A stretch of DNA of 64,000 nt from Pannonibacter anstelovis (GTDB lineage Bacteria; Pseudomonadota; Alphaproteobacteria; Rhizobiales; Stappiaceae): contig NZ_JBAKBF010000002.1 of assembly GCF_036881715.1 (NCBI RefSeq), positions 372,001-436,000 of the forward strand, read 5' to 3'. The position numbers and the translations under genes are program-made. Positions 53,435 to 61,928 of this stretch are shown piece after piece. Numbering within the stretch: the stretch's first letter is position 1; each line of letters opens with the position of its first letter. The notes under the pieces were generated by a model, which did no database searches, was not told the origin of the DNA, and was given only the letters and a program-made list of their open reading frames with translations.

Positions 53435-54796
53435 TCACTTCACGCCGGGCGTGCCGTCGAACTTCTTTTCGAGGCTGTCCCAGCAGTCGATGTAATCATC
53501 CTGCAAGGGCGCAGAGGTCGCTGCCCATTCGGTCAGGTGCTGGGGAAAGCGGGTTTCGAACATGAAGCTCATGGTTTCGTCCAGTTTTTCCGGTTTCAGT
53601 TCCGCGTTGGACGCGCCCTCGAAGGCGTTGCGGTCCGGCCCATGCGGCAGCATGCAATTGTGCAGGCTCATGCCGCCGGGCACGAAGCCCTTCGGCTTGG
53701 CATCATAGATGCCGTAAATGTTGCCCATCAGTTCGGACATGATGTTCTTGTGGTACCAGGGCGGGCGGAACGAGTGCTCGGCCACCATCCAGCGCTCGCG
53801 GAACAGCACGAAGTCGATATTGGCGGTGCCTTCGACGCCCGAAGGGGCGGTCAGCACGGTGAAGATCGACGGGTCCGGATGGTCGAAGAGAATGGCTCCG
53901 ACCGGCGAGTAGGTGCGAAGGTCATATTTGCAGGGAGCGTAATTGCCGTGCCAGGCGACGACATCCAGCGGCGAATGGCCGATTTTCGTCTCGTGGAACT
54001 GGCCGCACCACTTGATGATGACTGTGGACGGCACCTCCCTGTCCTCGAAGGCGGCGACCGGCGTCTTGAAGTCGCGCGGGTTGGCGAGGCAGTTCGCGCC
54101 GATGGGGCCACGGTTCGGCAGGTCGAACTTCTGGCCGTAATTCTCGCAGACAAAGCCCCGGCAAGGGCCCTCCAGCACTTCCACCCGGTAGACAAGCCCG
54201 CGTGGCAGGATGGCGATTTCCTTCGGTTCCAGATCAATGATGCCCAGCTCCGTGCAGAAGCGCAGGCGGCCTTCCTGGGGCACCACCAGAAGCTCGCTGT
54301 CGGCGGAGAAGAAGTACTCGTCCACCATGGAACGGGTGACCAGATAGATGTGACTGGCCATGCCGGTCTGGGTGTTGACGTCGCCAGCTGTCGTCGCCGT
54401 GCGCATGCCGGTGACCCAGGTCAGCGGCTCATCCGCATGGGGCACCGGGTCCCAGCGGTATTGGCCCAGGCTGATCACGTCATCAACGATGTTGGGCGCA
54501 CTCTTCCAGAAGGGCACATCGATCTTCGTGAAGCGGGTGGTGTGCTTCACCGACGGGCGGATGCGGTAGCACCAGGTGCGCTCGTTCTGGCCACGGGGCG
54601 CGGTGAAGGCGGTGCCGGAAAGCTGCTCGGCATAAAGGCCGTAATTGCACTTCTGCGGCGAATTCTGTCCCTGTGGCAGCGCGCCGGGCAGGGCCTCCGT
54701 TTCGAAGTCATTGCCGAAGCCGGGCATGTAGCCCTCGACCGTGCCGTTGACCGTGGCGGCGCGAACCATGCCTGTGGGCAGGGCGTGCGTTGTCAT
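53435..54796 (-). CDS. hmgA: Homogentisate 1,2-dioxygenase
   Basis: A 453-residue iron dioxygenase that opens the ring of homogentisate to 4-maleylacetoacetate. Family segments: YMPGFGNDFETEALPGALPQGQNSPQ, GLYAEQLSGTAFTAPR, and the iron site region near the C-terminal third (AWHGNYAPCKYDL, FRPPWYHKN, GMSLHNCMLPHGPD). Length is normal. ATG 54796 follows an AGGAGGACATC site. It heads the five-gene hmg operon and is divergent from a MarR regulator. Confidence 0.95.
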   Translation of the reverse strand: MTTHALPTGMVRAATVNGTVEGYMPGFGNDFETEALPGALPQGQNSPQKCNYGLYAEQLSGTAFTAPRGQNERTWCYRIRPSVKHTTRFTKIDVPFWKSAPNIVDDVISLGQYRWDPVPHADEPLTWVTGMRTATTAGDVNTQTGMASHIYLVTRSMVDEYFFSADSELLVVPQEGRLRFCTELGIIDLEPKEIAILPRGLVYRVEVLEGPCRGFVCENYGQKFDLPNRGPIGANCLANPRDFKTPVAAFEDREVPSTVIIKWCGQFHETKIGHSPLDVVAWHGNYAPCKYDLRTYSPVGAILFDHPDPSIFTVLTAPSGVEGTANIDFVLFRERWMVAEHSFRPPWYHKNIMSELMGNIYGIYDAKPKGFVPGGMSLHNCMLPHGPDRNAFEGASNAELKPEKLDETMSFMFETRFPQHLTEWAATSAPLQDDYIDCWDSLEKKFDGTPGVK

Positions 54797-54842
54797 GATG
54801 TCCTCCTCTTGCCGGCTCCCCCGGCCGTTGCCTGTGATAATA

Positions 54843-54856
54843 GTTGCAAGTGCAAC
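54843..54856. promoter_or_regulatory. Palindrome between hmgA and the MarR gene
   Basis: GTTGCA, AG, TGCAAC: a 14-bp perfect palindrome 46 bp upstream of hmgA and about 100 bp from the MarR gene. MarR dimers bind such sites, so it may control hmgA and, less likely, the regulator itself. Confidence 0.6.
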
Positions 54857-54953
54857 CAAGTCAAGAGAGGATGACAGGGAAGGGCGCCCGTGGCAGTTTG
54901 CGCGCCCAAAGCGGCCCATCAAGCGGCATTACGGGGCGGGAGACGGGGTGAAG

Positions 54954-55433
54954 ATGACAGGTCCGGCGGATGGTTTCGATCTTGAGGCGTTTCTGCCTTA
55001 TCTGCTCAATCAGGCAGCAGAGGCGACCAGCCGGTCCTTTCAGGCGGTCTACCGGGACGACTTCGGCCTGACACGCACCCAGTGGCGGGTGATGGCCAAT
55101 CTCGGCAAGTTCGGCTCCATGACGGCGCGGGACATCTGCGCCATTTCCCACATCGAGAAAACCAAGGTCAGCCGCGCCGTCGCGGGGCTGGAAGCGGATG
55201 GCTACCTGCGGCGGCAGAAGGCACCGCAGGACCGGCGGGCGGAGATTCTGTCGCTTACACCCAAAGGCCGGGATGTCTTCCTGCGGCTTGGTGAGCGGGC
55301 GATGGCCTATGACCGGGAGCTCAGGGCGGGGCTGGGGCCGGATGTCTCTGCTGCACTGGAAGAGTTTCTCCGCCAGCTGATCCGGGAGGGGCGGGATATG
55401 CCGCCGGATGAGGATGCGGATTCGGGTGCTTGA
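54954..55433 (+). CDS. MarR-family regulator of the homogentisate operon
   Basis: A 159-residue MarR protein with a winged helix core (LTRTQWRVMANLGKFGSMTARDICAISHIEKTKVSRAVAGLEADGYLRRQKAPQDRRAEILSLTPKGR). It is divergent from hmgA and so probably represses the operon until an aromatic acid binds. ATG 54954 is used; GTG at 54948 is also possible. There is no other target nearby. Confidence 0.87.
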   Translation: MTGPADGFDLEAFLPYLLNQAAEATSRSFQAVYRDDFGLTRTQWRVMANLGKFGSMTARDICAISHIEKTKVSRAVAGLEADGYLRRQKAPQDRRAEILSLTPKGRDVFLRLGERAMAYDRELRAGLGPDVSAALEEFLRQLIREGRDMPPDEDADSGA

Positions 55434-55590
55434 GAGCGGCTAATCCGCAGATTTGACAGGGCAAAAGACTCTGCTAACCGCCCGGATTTCATCTGGTCAG
55501 ACCACGGATGGTGAAATTTTGGGCGGCATGCGGAGCGTCAGGGATCAGATGGGCGCAGTGCATTGATGCCTTGATGCCTGGCAAAATCCC

Positions 55591-55729
55591 TCCATCGTCA
55601 TCCCGGCCAAGCGCAGCGCGAGCCGGGACCGGTGAGCTGGAGCCTTAGATAATTCAAAAGGTTATGGTCGACAGGCCGTGGCTCTCCGGTCCCGGATCTT
55701 CGCTTCGGTGCGTCCGGGATGACGATGGA
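55591..55729. repeat. Imperfect inverted repeat, arms of about 42-44 bp
   Basis: Arms at 55591-55632 and 55686-55729 share perfect outer 16 bp (TCCATCGTCATCCCGG) and perfect inner 10 bp (CCGGGACCGG), with a diverged middle. Each arm has the form GTCATCCCGG...CCGGGACC, known as a short intergenic repeat in many alphaproteobacterial genomes. Confidence 0.8.
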
Positions 55730-55901
55730 GAGGGGAAGTGAAGGGCGCGGAGCAGACTGTAATGTGCTTGTCCGCATGATCCGGTGTGATCAGATTAAGT
55801 ATCTGAATAGAAAAAGAAAAATCCACCTTGCCTGCTTCTGTTGCGCTTCCGTGCTGAAACGGCAAGCAGCGTAAAAACCTGCTTGCCTGCTGTGCATCCC
55901 C

Positions 55902-55919
55902 GGGTCACTCTGCTGTCAC
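55902..55919 (+). promoter_or_regulatory. Pho-box-like repeat upstream of the 55.9-kb ABC operon
   Basis: GGGTCAC, TCTG, CTGTCAC: two half-sites with the 11-bp period of PhoB boxes; a looser CTGTGCAT precedes at 55890. It is 28 bp before the binding-protein ATG. Confidence 0.4.
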
Positions 55920-55946
55920 AAACTGGGAAAACCAGAGGGGAACAGC

Positions 55947-56957
55947 ATGCGTCGTCTGATGGGTTTTGCGATGGGTCTGGCGCTGTCGGCGTCTTCGGCT
56001 CTCGCAGCAACGGATGTGAAATTTACGCTCGACTGGAAGTTCGAGGGCCCGGCGGCTCCGTTCTTCATTGCGCTGGACAAGGGCTACTTCGCTGAAGAAG
56101 GGCTCAATGTCACCATCGACACGGGCGCAGGCTCGCGCGAGTCGATCCCGCGTGTGGCAACGGGCGCCTATGAATTCGGCTTCGGCGATATCAACGCCCT
56201 GATCAAGCTGCTGGACGAGCAGCCAGACCTGAAGGCCAAGGCCGTGCTGATGGCCTATGAGCGTCCGCCCTTTGCCATCATTGGCCGCAAGAGCCTTGGC
56301 ATCACCGAAGACCCGAAGTCGCTGGAAGGCAAGAAGCTGGGGGCGCCCCCGCCGGATGCCGCCTTCGGGCAGTGGCCAGCTTTTGCGGAAGTGGCTGGCC
56401 TCGACACCTCCAAGATCACCATCGAGAATGTCGGCTTTCCGGTGCGCGAGCCCATGCTGGCGCAGGGGCAGGTGGATGCCATCTTCGGCTTCTCCTTCTC
56501 TTCCGTGCTGAACCTGAAGGCGCAAGGCATTGCTGACAACGAGATCGTCACCATCCTGATGGCCGAGAACGGCCTCGACCTTTACGGCAACGTGGTGATG
56601 GTGAACACGGACTTCGCCGCTGCCAACCCGGACGCGGTGAAGGGCTTCGTCAAGGCGCTGACCAAGGGCTATCTCGACGCCATTGCAGATCCGGAAGCCG
56701 CCATCCCCTACGTGATGAAGCGCAATGAGGTGCTGGATGCAGCCGTGGAGACCGAGCGTCTCAAGATGGCTGTCGAGCAAGCTATTGCCACCCCGGCAGT
56801 CAAGGCGAATGGCTTTGGCGGTGTGGATATGGCCAAGCTGACCAAGAGCATGGACTATCTCAAGACATCCATGGGTGTCAGCGCCAATCCGCCTGCGGCT
56901 GAAAAGGTGTTCGATCCGTCCTATCTGCCGCCTGTCGAAGAGCGGATGGTCAAGTAA
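55947..56957 (+). CDS. NMT1/SsuA-type ABC substrate-binding protein
   Basis: A 336-residue periplasmic protein with a Sec signal (MRRLMGFAMGLALSASSALAA). It belongs to the NMT1/THI5-like group that serves sulfonates, nitrate, thiamine precursors or aromatic acids (segments VKFTLDWKFEGPAAPFFIALDKGYF, GSRESIPRVATGAYEFGFGD). The substrate cannot be told from sequence. ATG 55947 follows AGAGGGG. A Pho-box-like pair lies upstream and a stem-loop separates it from the ATPase gene. Confidence 0.85.
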   Translation: MRRLMGFAMGLALSASSALAATDVKFTLDWKFEGPAAPFFIALDKGYFAEEGLNVTIDTGAGSRESIPRVATGAYEFGFGDINALIKLLDEQPDLKAKAVLMAYERPPFAIIGRKSLGITEDPKSLEGKKLGAPPPDAAFGQWPAFAEVAGLDTSKITIENVGFPVREPMLAQGQVDAIFGFSFSSVLNLKAQGIADNEIVTILMAENGLDLYGNVVMVNTDFAAANPDAVKGFVKALTKGYLDAIADPEAAIPYVMKRNEVLDAAVETERLKMAVEQAIATPAVKANGFGGVDMAKLTKSMDYLKTSMGVSANPPAAEKVFDPSYLPPVEERMVK

Positions 56958-56968
56958 CCCAGACTTTG

Positions 56969-57005
56969 CACCCTCCCGGCTGGCCTGCCGCCCGCCGGGA
57001 GGGTG
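56969..57005 (+). terminator. Stem-loop after the 55.9-kb binding-protein gene
   Basis: A 12-bp perfect stem (CACCCTCCCGGC and complement) with a 13-base loop. It overlaps the GGAGG that would serve the next gene, so it may limit translation of the ATPase. Confidence 0.55.
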
Positions 57006-57013
57006 TTTGCATC

Positions 57014-57832
57014 GTGCGGAATGATCTTTTGGGGGCGCGGGTGGCCGGTTTTGTAGAATTGCGGGATATCCGCCTCACCTATGGCGGTGGAGATACGGGC
57101 ACGCTGGCGCTGGACGGGCTGACCATGTCCGTGAAGAAGGGCGAGTTTGCTGCGGTTGTCGGGCCTTCCGGCTGCGGCAAGTCCACGCTGATGAAGCTTG
57201 CCACTGGCCTGATGCGCCCAAATGCGGGCACCGTGGAAGTGGCGGGCAGGGAAGTCAGCGGCCCGGTGAATGTCGCCGGTATGGCCTTCCAGAATCCGTC
57301 CATGCTGCCCTGGCGCACTACCCTCGACAATGTGATGCTGCCGCTGGAGATCGTGCAGCCGCACCGCGCCCGCCTGCGCAAGGAAAAGGCCGCCTATGTG
57401 GCCAAGGCCGAGGCGCTGCTGTCGCTCGTTGGTCTCAAGGGGTTTGGCGCAAAGTTTCCCTGGCAGCTTTCGGGCGGCATGCAGCAGCGGGCCAACCTGT
57501 GCCGCGCGCTGGTGCATGACCCTGCGCTGCTGATGCTGGATGAGCCCTTCGGTGCGCTCGATGCCTTCACCCGTGAAGAGCTGTGGCAGGTGATGCGCGA
57601 CCTGCATGCGGAAAAGGGCTTCACCACCATTCTCGTCACCCATGACCTGCGCGAAGCCGTCTATCTGGCCGACCGGATCTTCGTCATGAGCGCAAGGCCG
57701 GGCCGGGTGATTGTGGAGCGCGAGGTGACCTTCCCGCGCCCGCGGCCCATCGATCTGACCTATGAGGCCGGATTCAACGACATCGTGCATGAGTTGCGCG
57801 GCTATATTGCAGAGGCGAGGGCGGCAGCATGA
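57014..57832 (+). CDS. ABC transporter ATPase (SsuB/TauB-type)
   Basis: A 272-residue ATPase with Walker A GPSGCGKST, Q-loop FQNPSMLPWRT, signature LSGGMQQR, Walker B LLMLDEPFGALD and the THDLREAVYLADR switch, the pattern of the nitrate/sulfonate/taurine group. GTG 57014 is chosen for a GGAGG 11 bp upstream; GTG 57041 is another possible start. It overlaps the permease gene by 4 bp. Confidence 0.88.
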   Translation: MRNDLLGARVAGFVELRDIRLTYGGGDTGTLALDGLTMSVKKGEFAAVVGPSGCGKSTLMKLATGLMRPNAGTVEVAGREVSGPVNVAGMAFQNPSMLPWRTTLDNVMLPLEIVQPHRARLRKEKAAYVAKAEALLSLVGLKGFGAKFPWQLSGGMQQRANLCRALVHDPALLMLDEPFGALDAFTREELWQVMRDLHAEKGFTTILVTHDLREAVYLADRIFVMSARPGRVIVEREVTFPRPRPIDLTYEAGFNDIVHELRGYIAEARAAA

Positions 57833-58596
57833 GTGAGCGCTGGATCAAGGCGGCCCCGTGGCTGTGGACCATCGGGCTCTTTCTCATCTGGCAGGCGGCC
57901 TGCAGCATCCTGAAGCTGCCGGTCTATATCCTGCCGTCACCAATGGATATTTACGCCGCCACGGTGAAGTTCTGGCCCGCCATCTGGAAGAACTCGCTGC
58001 AGACGCTTTTCACCACCGTGCTCGGCTTCGCGCTGGCGGTGGGGGGCGGCCTGCTGCTCGGTCTTGCCATTGGCTGGAGCAGGGCAATCTATGCGGGGCT
58101 TTACCCGCTGATGATCGGCTTCAACTCAGTGCCGAAAGTGGCGGTGGTGCCCATTCTGGTGATCTGGTTCGGCATCGGCACGGTTCCGGCGGTGCTGACT
58201 GCCTTCCTCATCGCCTTCTTCCCCATTGTGGTGAATGTGGCCACCGGCCTTGCCACCATCGAGCCGGAGATGGAAGACGTGCTCAGGGCGCTGGGCGCGC
58301 GCAAGATGGACATCATGCTCAAGGTCGGCATTCCGCGCTCGATGCCCTACTTCTTCGGCTCCCTGAAGGTGGCCATCACGCTGGCCTTTGTCGGCTCGGT
58401 CATCTCCGAGACGGTGGCTGCCAACTCTGGCCTTGGCCACATGATGCTGGCGGCGCAGTCGCAGTTCAACGTGCCACTGGTCTGGGCAGGATTGGTCGCG
58501 CTCGCCGTGCTCGGCATCGTCATGTATGCGATCATGGCATGGCTGGAAATGCGCATGACCGGATGGGCGCACCGGTCCGGTTCGGCGCGAGCCTGA
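57829..58596 (+). CDS. ABC transporter permease (SsuC/TauC-type)
   Basis: A 255-residue inner-membrane permease with about six helices and the cytoplasmic loop EMEDVLRALGARKMDIMLKVGIPRSMPYFF, which contacts the ATPase. It starts inside the end of the ATPase gene (ATGA). With the binding protein and ATPase it forms a complete importer of unknown cargo. Confidence 0.88.
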   Translation: MSERWIKAAPWLWTIGLFLIWQAACSILKLPVYILPSPMDIYAATVKFWPAIWKNSLQTLFTTVLGFALAVGGGLLLGLAIGWSRAIYAGLYPLMIGFNSVPKVAVVPILVIWFGIGTVPAVLTAFLIAFFPIVVNVATGLATIEPEMEDVLRALGARKMDIMLKVGIPRSMPYFFGSLKVAITLAFVGSVISETVAANSGLGHMMLAAQSQFNVPLVWAGLVALAVLGIVMYAIMAWLEMRMTGWAHRSGSARA

Positions 58597-58651
58597 CACC
58601 TCTCTTGCAAACTTAAAAAGCCGTTTCGTACATGACGTTGCGGCATGCTTT

Positions 58652-58674
58652 CGGCCGGTTAATTCCGGCCGTTT
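58652..58674 (+). terminator. Stem-loop after the 55.9-kb ABC operon
   Basis: CGGCCGG, TTAATT, CCGGCCG, then TTT: a 7-bp GC stem with a short T-run, 56 bp after the permease stop. Confidence 0.55.
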
Positions 58675-58742
58675 AGCGTTGCGCGCGGGTGCGGCCAAAC
58701 GTGACCTGGCTGCGCATTATCGCTTGACGCCTCAAGGCTTTA

Positions 58743-58799
58743 CTGTGACGTTTCGGTGCTGTCATATTAGGCGTGGCCGGAGTTTCATGAAACTGTCAC
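58743..58799 (+). promoter_or_regulatory. Pho-box-like repeats upstream of the 59-kb ABC operon
   Basis: GTTTCAT, GAAA, CTGTCAC at 58782-58799 has the exact 11-bp period of PhoB boxes. Two more half-sites precede it: CTGTGAC at 58743 and CTGTCAT at 58759. It is about 250 bp before the binding-protein ATG, so a long leader would be needed. Confidence 0.45.
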
Positions 58800-59046
58800 A
58801 AAAGAGAATCCGAACTGACATGCTGATGCTCTAAGGCGCATGTCTGAAGCCTTCGCCGCAATGAGCGAAGGGCGGCGGCAGGGCCGGAGTGCGCAGCAGG
58901 GCTGCCTCCCCATGGCCTTTGAGGGATCCGGGCGCTGTGCCTGAGGTCTGCTGACGCGGCAAACGGGTTCCCTGGCCAAAGGCCAAGAGGGCGACTGGTT
59001 GACACCGGCGGGGCAATGTCTCAGCCGGAACAGTGAGGAGAAGCGA

Positions 59047-60150
59047 ATGAGCATGAAAAAGACACTTGCTGCAGCGGTGAGCCTTGCGGCTCTCATGCAG
59101 GCCACTGCCGTAAATGCGCAGTCGATGGAAGAGATCATCGAAGGCGCCAAGAAGGAAGGCATGCTGACCACGATCGCTCTCCCGCATGACTGGTGCGGCT
59201 ATGGCGATATCATCGCTTCCTTCAAGGCCAAGTACCCCTTCCTGACCGTCAACGAGCTGAACCCGGATGCCGGTTCTGCCGACGAGCTGGAAGCCGTGCG
59301 TGCGAACAAGGGCAACACTGGCCCGCAGGCTCCGGACGTTCTGGACGTTGGCCTCTCCTTCGGCCCGCAGGCCAAGGCTGAAGGCCTGATCCAGCCTTAC
59401 AAGGTTTCCGTCTGGGATCAGATCCCGGCTGATGTGAAGGACGCCGAAGGCTACTACTACGGCGCTTATTATGGCGTGATGTCCTTCATCGTGAACAAGG
59501 ACCTCGTCGCCAACACCCCGGCCGAATGGGAAGACCTGCTGAAGCCGGAATACGCCGGTCAGGTGGCTCTCGCCGGTGACCCGCGCGCGTCCAACCAGGC
59601 GATCCTCGGCGTTCTCTCCGCAGGCATGGCGCAGGGCGCTGCTGCCGGCACGGCTTCCGGTGAGGCTGGCCTTGAGTTCTTCAAGAAGCTGAATGACGCC
59701 GGCAACTTCGTTCCGGTCATTGGCAAGGCAGGCACTCTGGCCCAGGGCACCACGCCGATCATGGTGATGTGGGACTATAACGCCCTGACCGCCCGTGACA
59801 CCCTGAAGGGCAACCCGCCGGTGGAAGTTGTCGTGCCGACCAAGGGCACGCTGGCTGGCGTCTACGTTCAGGCCATCAGTGCCTACGCGCCCCATCCGAA
59901 CGCAGCCAAGCTGTGGATGGAGCACATCTTCTCCGACGAAGGCCAGAACGGCTACGTGAAGGGCTATTGCCACACCGCCCGCTTCAACCAGATGGTTGCC
60001 GAGAAGAAGATCCCGCAGGATCTGCTGGACGCCCTGCCGCCGGCTGGCCCCTATGAAAAGGCCTATTTCCCGACCATCGAAGAGCAGAACGCCAACAAGG
60101 AAGCTGTTGTTGGCGGCTGGGACAAGGTCGTTGGCGCCAACGTTCAGTAA
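59047..60150 (+). CDS. Family 1 ABC substrate-binding protein (AfuA/PhnS-like)
   Basis: A 367-residue periplasmic protein with a Sec signal ending VNAQ. It resembles binding proteins for ferric iron, polyamines, phosphonates and sugar phosphates (segments IALPHDWCGYGDII, ELNPDAGSADELEAV, PDVLDVGLSFGPQAK, YGAYYGVMSFIVNKD). The ligand is not known; Pho-box-like sites upstream favour a phosphorus compound. ATG 59047 follows GAGGAG. It starts a four-gene importer operon. Confidence 0.85.
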   Translation: MSMKKTLAAAVSLAALMQATAVNAQSMEEIIEGAKKEGMLTTIALPHDWCGYGDIIASFKAKYPFLTVNELNPDAGSADELEAVRANKGNTGPQAPDVLDVGLSFGPQAKAEGLIQPYKVSVWDQIPADVKDAEGYYYGAYYGVMSFIVNKDLVANTPAEWEDLLKPEYAGQVALAGDPRASNQAILGVLSAGMAQGAAAGTASGEAGLEFFKKLNDAGNFVPVIGKAGTLAQGTTPIMVMWDYNALTARDTLKGNPPVEVVVPTKGTLAGVYVQAISAYAPHPNAAKLWMEHIFSDEGQNGYVKGYCHTARFNQMVAEKKIPQDLLDALPPAGPYEKAYFPTIEEQNANKEAVVGGWDKVVGANVQ

Positions 60151-60171
60151 GAACGTCTGACGCATGAGACC

Positions 60172-60203
60172 GTCCGGTCCCGGCTCAGTTGCCGGGACCG
60201 GAC
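60172..60203 (+). terminator. Stem-loop between the 59-kb binding-protein gene and its permease
   Basis: A 13-bp perfect stem (GTCCGGTCCCGGC and complement) with a 6-base loop and no T-run. Likely lowers read-through into the permease genes. Confidence 0.6.
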
Positions 60204-60240
60204 CACTGCTTTCCGGGTCAGCTGCCTGCGAGTGGCTGGC

Positions 60241-61149
60241 ATGCGTTTCACAAGGCGACCTCGGGGGCTCAGCCTTATGACGAAACCGACAAGGACAAGT
60301 GCGTTCCGATTGAACCTCAATTGGCTCGGCCTTGCTCCCTTCACGCTCTTTGCGTTCCTGTTCCTGATCCTGCCTGCCCTGCAGATTGTGCTGGGTGCGT
60401 TCCAGACGCCGGATGGCAGCTTCACCCTTGAAAACATCCGTGGCCTGAATACGGACTCCATCAAGTCCTCCTACTGGGTGTCTATCCAGCTCAGCCTCGT
60501 AACCTCGCTTCTGGGGTGCCTGATCGGCTTTGCAATGGCTTCGGCCGTGATCCTCGGCGGGCTGCCTTCGCGGGTGCGTTCGGCGCTGATGACCTTCTCC
60601 GGCGTTGCGTCCAACTTTGCCGGCGTGCCTCTGGCCTTTGCCTTTCTGGCGACCCTGGGGCCTGTTGGTCTGGTCACCATGTGGCTCAGGACCGAATTCG
60701 GCATCAACCTGCGCGGGCTCGGCTTCAATCTCCTGTCCTTCTGGGGGCTGGTGGTCGTCTATCTGTTCTTCCAGATCCCGCTGATGATCCTGATGATCGC
60801 CCCGGCGCTGGATGGGCTGAAGCGGGAGTGGAAGGAAGCGGCCTCGATCCTGGGTGCGACCACGGCGCAGTACTGGCGCATGGTGGCCATTCCGATCCTG
60901 TTTCCGTCCTTCCTCGGCACGTTCGCGCTGCTTTTCGCCAATTCCTTCGGCGCCATTGCAACGGCTTTCGCGCTGGCCGGGCCGCAGTTCAACATCGTGC
61001 CGATCAAGCTGTTTGCGCAGATCCGCGGCGACGTTCTGGGCAATCCGCATCTGGGCTATGCGCTGGCCTTCGGCATGATCGTCATAACCGGCGTTGCCAA
61101 CGGGCTCTACATCTGGCTGCGGGTGCGCAGTGAAAGGTGGCTCAAGTGA
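60241..61149 (+). CDS. ABC transporter permease 1 (PotB/FbpB-type)
   Basis: A 302-residue inner-membrane permease with about six helices, first at FTLFAFLFLILPALQIVLGAF, and the EAA loop KREWKEAASILGATTAQYWRMVAIPIL. Starts at ATG 60241 or ATG 60277; neither has a strong binding site for ribosomes. It overlaps the second permease gene (GTGA). The strand opposite this region carries a long spurious frame. Confidence 0.85.
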   Translation: MRFTRRPRGLSLMTKPTRTSAFRLNLNWLGLAPFTLFAFLFLILPALQIVLGAFQTPDGSFTLENIRGLNTDSIKSSYWVSIQLSLVTSLLGCLIGFAMASAVILGGLPSRVRSALMTFSGVASNFAGVPLAFAFLATLGPVGLVTMWLRTEFGINLRGLGFNLLSFWGLVVVYLFFQIPLMILMIAPALDGLKREWKEAASILGATTAQYWRMVAIPILFPSFLGTFALLFANSFGAIATAFALAGPQFNIVPIKLFAQIRGDVLGNPHLGYALAFGMIVITGVANGLYIWLRVRSERWLK

Positions 61150-61928
61150 ACCGTCTTCTCGCCTGGGGCACGCTCCTTCTCGGCTGCATCTTCTTCGCCC
61201 TGCCGCTGATCGGCATGACGGAATTCAGCCTGCGGATGCGGCGCGATGCCTATTCCTTCGATGCCTATGTGGCTGTCCTTGCCGATCCGCGCTTTCAGGA
61301 GACCTTCATCTATTCGGTCTCCATGGCGCTGGCGACGATCATTGCCGGTGTTCTGCTGGTGGTGCCGACAGCCTTCTGGGTTCGCCTGAAGCTGCCGGCC
61401 GCCCGTCCGTGGGTGGAATTCATCACCCTGCTGCCGCTGGTTATCCCGGCCATCATCGTGGTCTTCGGCTATATCCGGCTCTACAACACCTCGTCCATGC
61501 TGCCGCTGACAGGCAGCATCTGGGGCACCAACATCCTGCTCATGTGCGGCTATGTGATGCTGGCGCTGCCCTACATGTACCGTGCGGTGGATACGGGGCT
61601 CAGAACCATCGACGTGGCGACGCTGACGGAAGCGGCCATGAGCCTTGGCGCCGGATGGACGACGATCCTGTTCCGGGTGATCCTGCCCAACGTGCTGATT
61701 TCGGTGCTGTCGGGAGCCTTCCTGACCTTCGCCATCGTCATCGGCGAGTTCACCATGGCAGCGCTTCTGAACCGTCCGGCCTTCGGACCCTTCATGGCAA
61801 GCCTCGGCGTCAACCGTGCCTATGAGCCGGCAGCGCTGGCGGTGATCGCCTTTGCCATCACATGGGGCTGCATGGCGCTGATCCAGCTGGCCGCCCGCTT
61901 CTCCAAACATCTACAGGCTCGACGCTGA
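61146..61928 (+). CDS. ABC transporter permease 2 (PotC-type)
   Basis: A 260-residue inner-membrane permease with about six helices. The loop TIDVATLTEAAMSLGAGWTTILFRVILPNV is the EAA contact for the ATPase. It starts with GTG 61146 inside the stop of permease 1 (AGGTGG upstream) and its own stop overlaps the ATPase start (TGATG), so the operon is tightly coupled. Confidence 0.87.
   Translation: MNRLLAWGTLLLGCIFFALPLIGMTEFSLRMRRDAYSFDAYVAVLADPRFQETFIYSVSMALATIIAGVLLVVPTAFWVRLKLPAARPWVEFITLLPLVIPAIIVVFGYIRLYNTSSMLPLTGSIWGTNILLMCGYVMLALPYMYRAVDTGLRTIDVATLTEAAMSLGAGWTTILFRVILPNVLISVLSGAFLTFAIVIGEFTMAALLNRPAFGPFMASLGVNRAYEPAALAVIAFAITWGCMALIQLAARFSKHLQARR

Larger units (their letters stand above)
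55434..55946. other. Intergenic stretch with repeat and regulatory site
   Basis: About 510 bp between the MarR gene and the ABC binding-protein gene. It contains a palindromic repeat (55591-55729) and a Pho-box-like pair (55902-55919). No credible gene is seen. Confidence 0.6.
58597..59046. other. Intergenic stretch with terminator and Pho-box-like sites
   Basis: About 450 bp between two ABC operons. It holds a GC-rich stem-loop, CTGTCAY half-sites and the binding site for ribosomes (GAGGAG) of the next gene. I see no gene in it. Confidence 0.6.

Noticed and set aside
55740..55946. Thiamine (TPP) riboswitch before the NMT1-type importer
   Set aside because: I could not find the conserved CTGAGA and related core of a TPP element in the leader.
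58831..61050. 739-residue minus-strand open frame opposite the ABC operon
   Set aside because: It spans two real genes and an intergenic gap and shows no domain.
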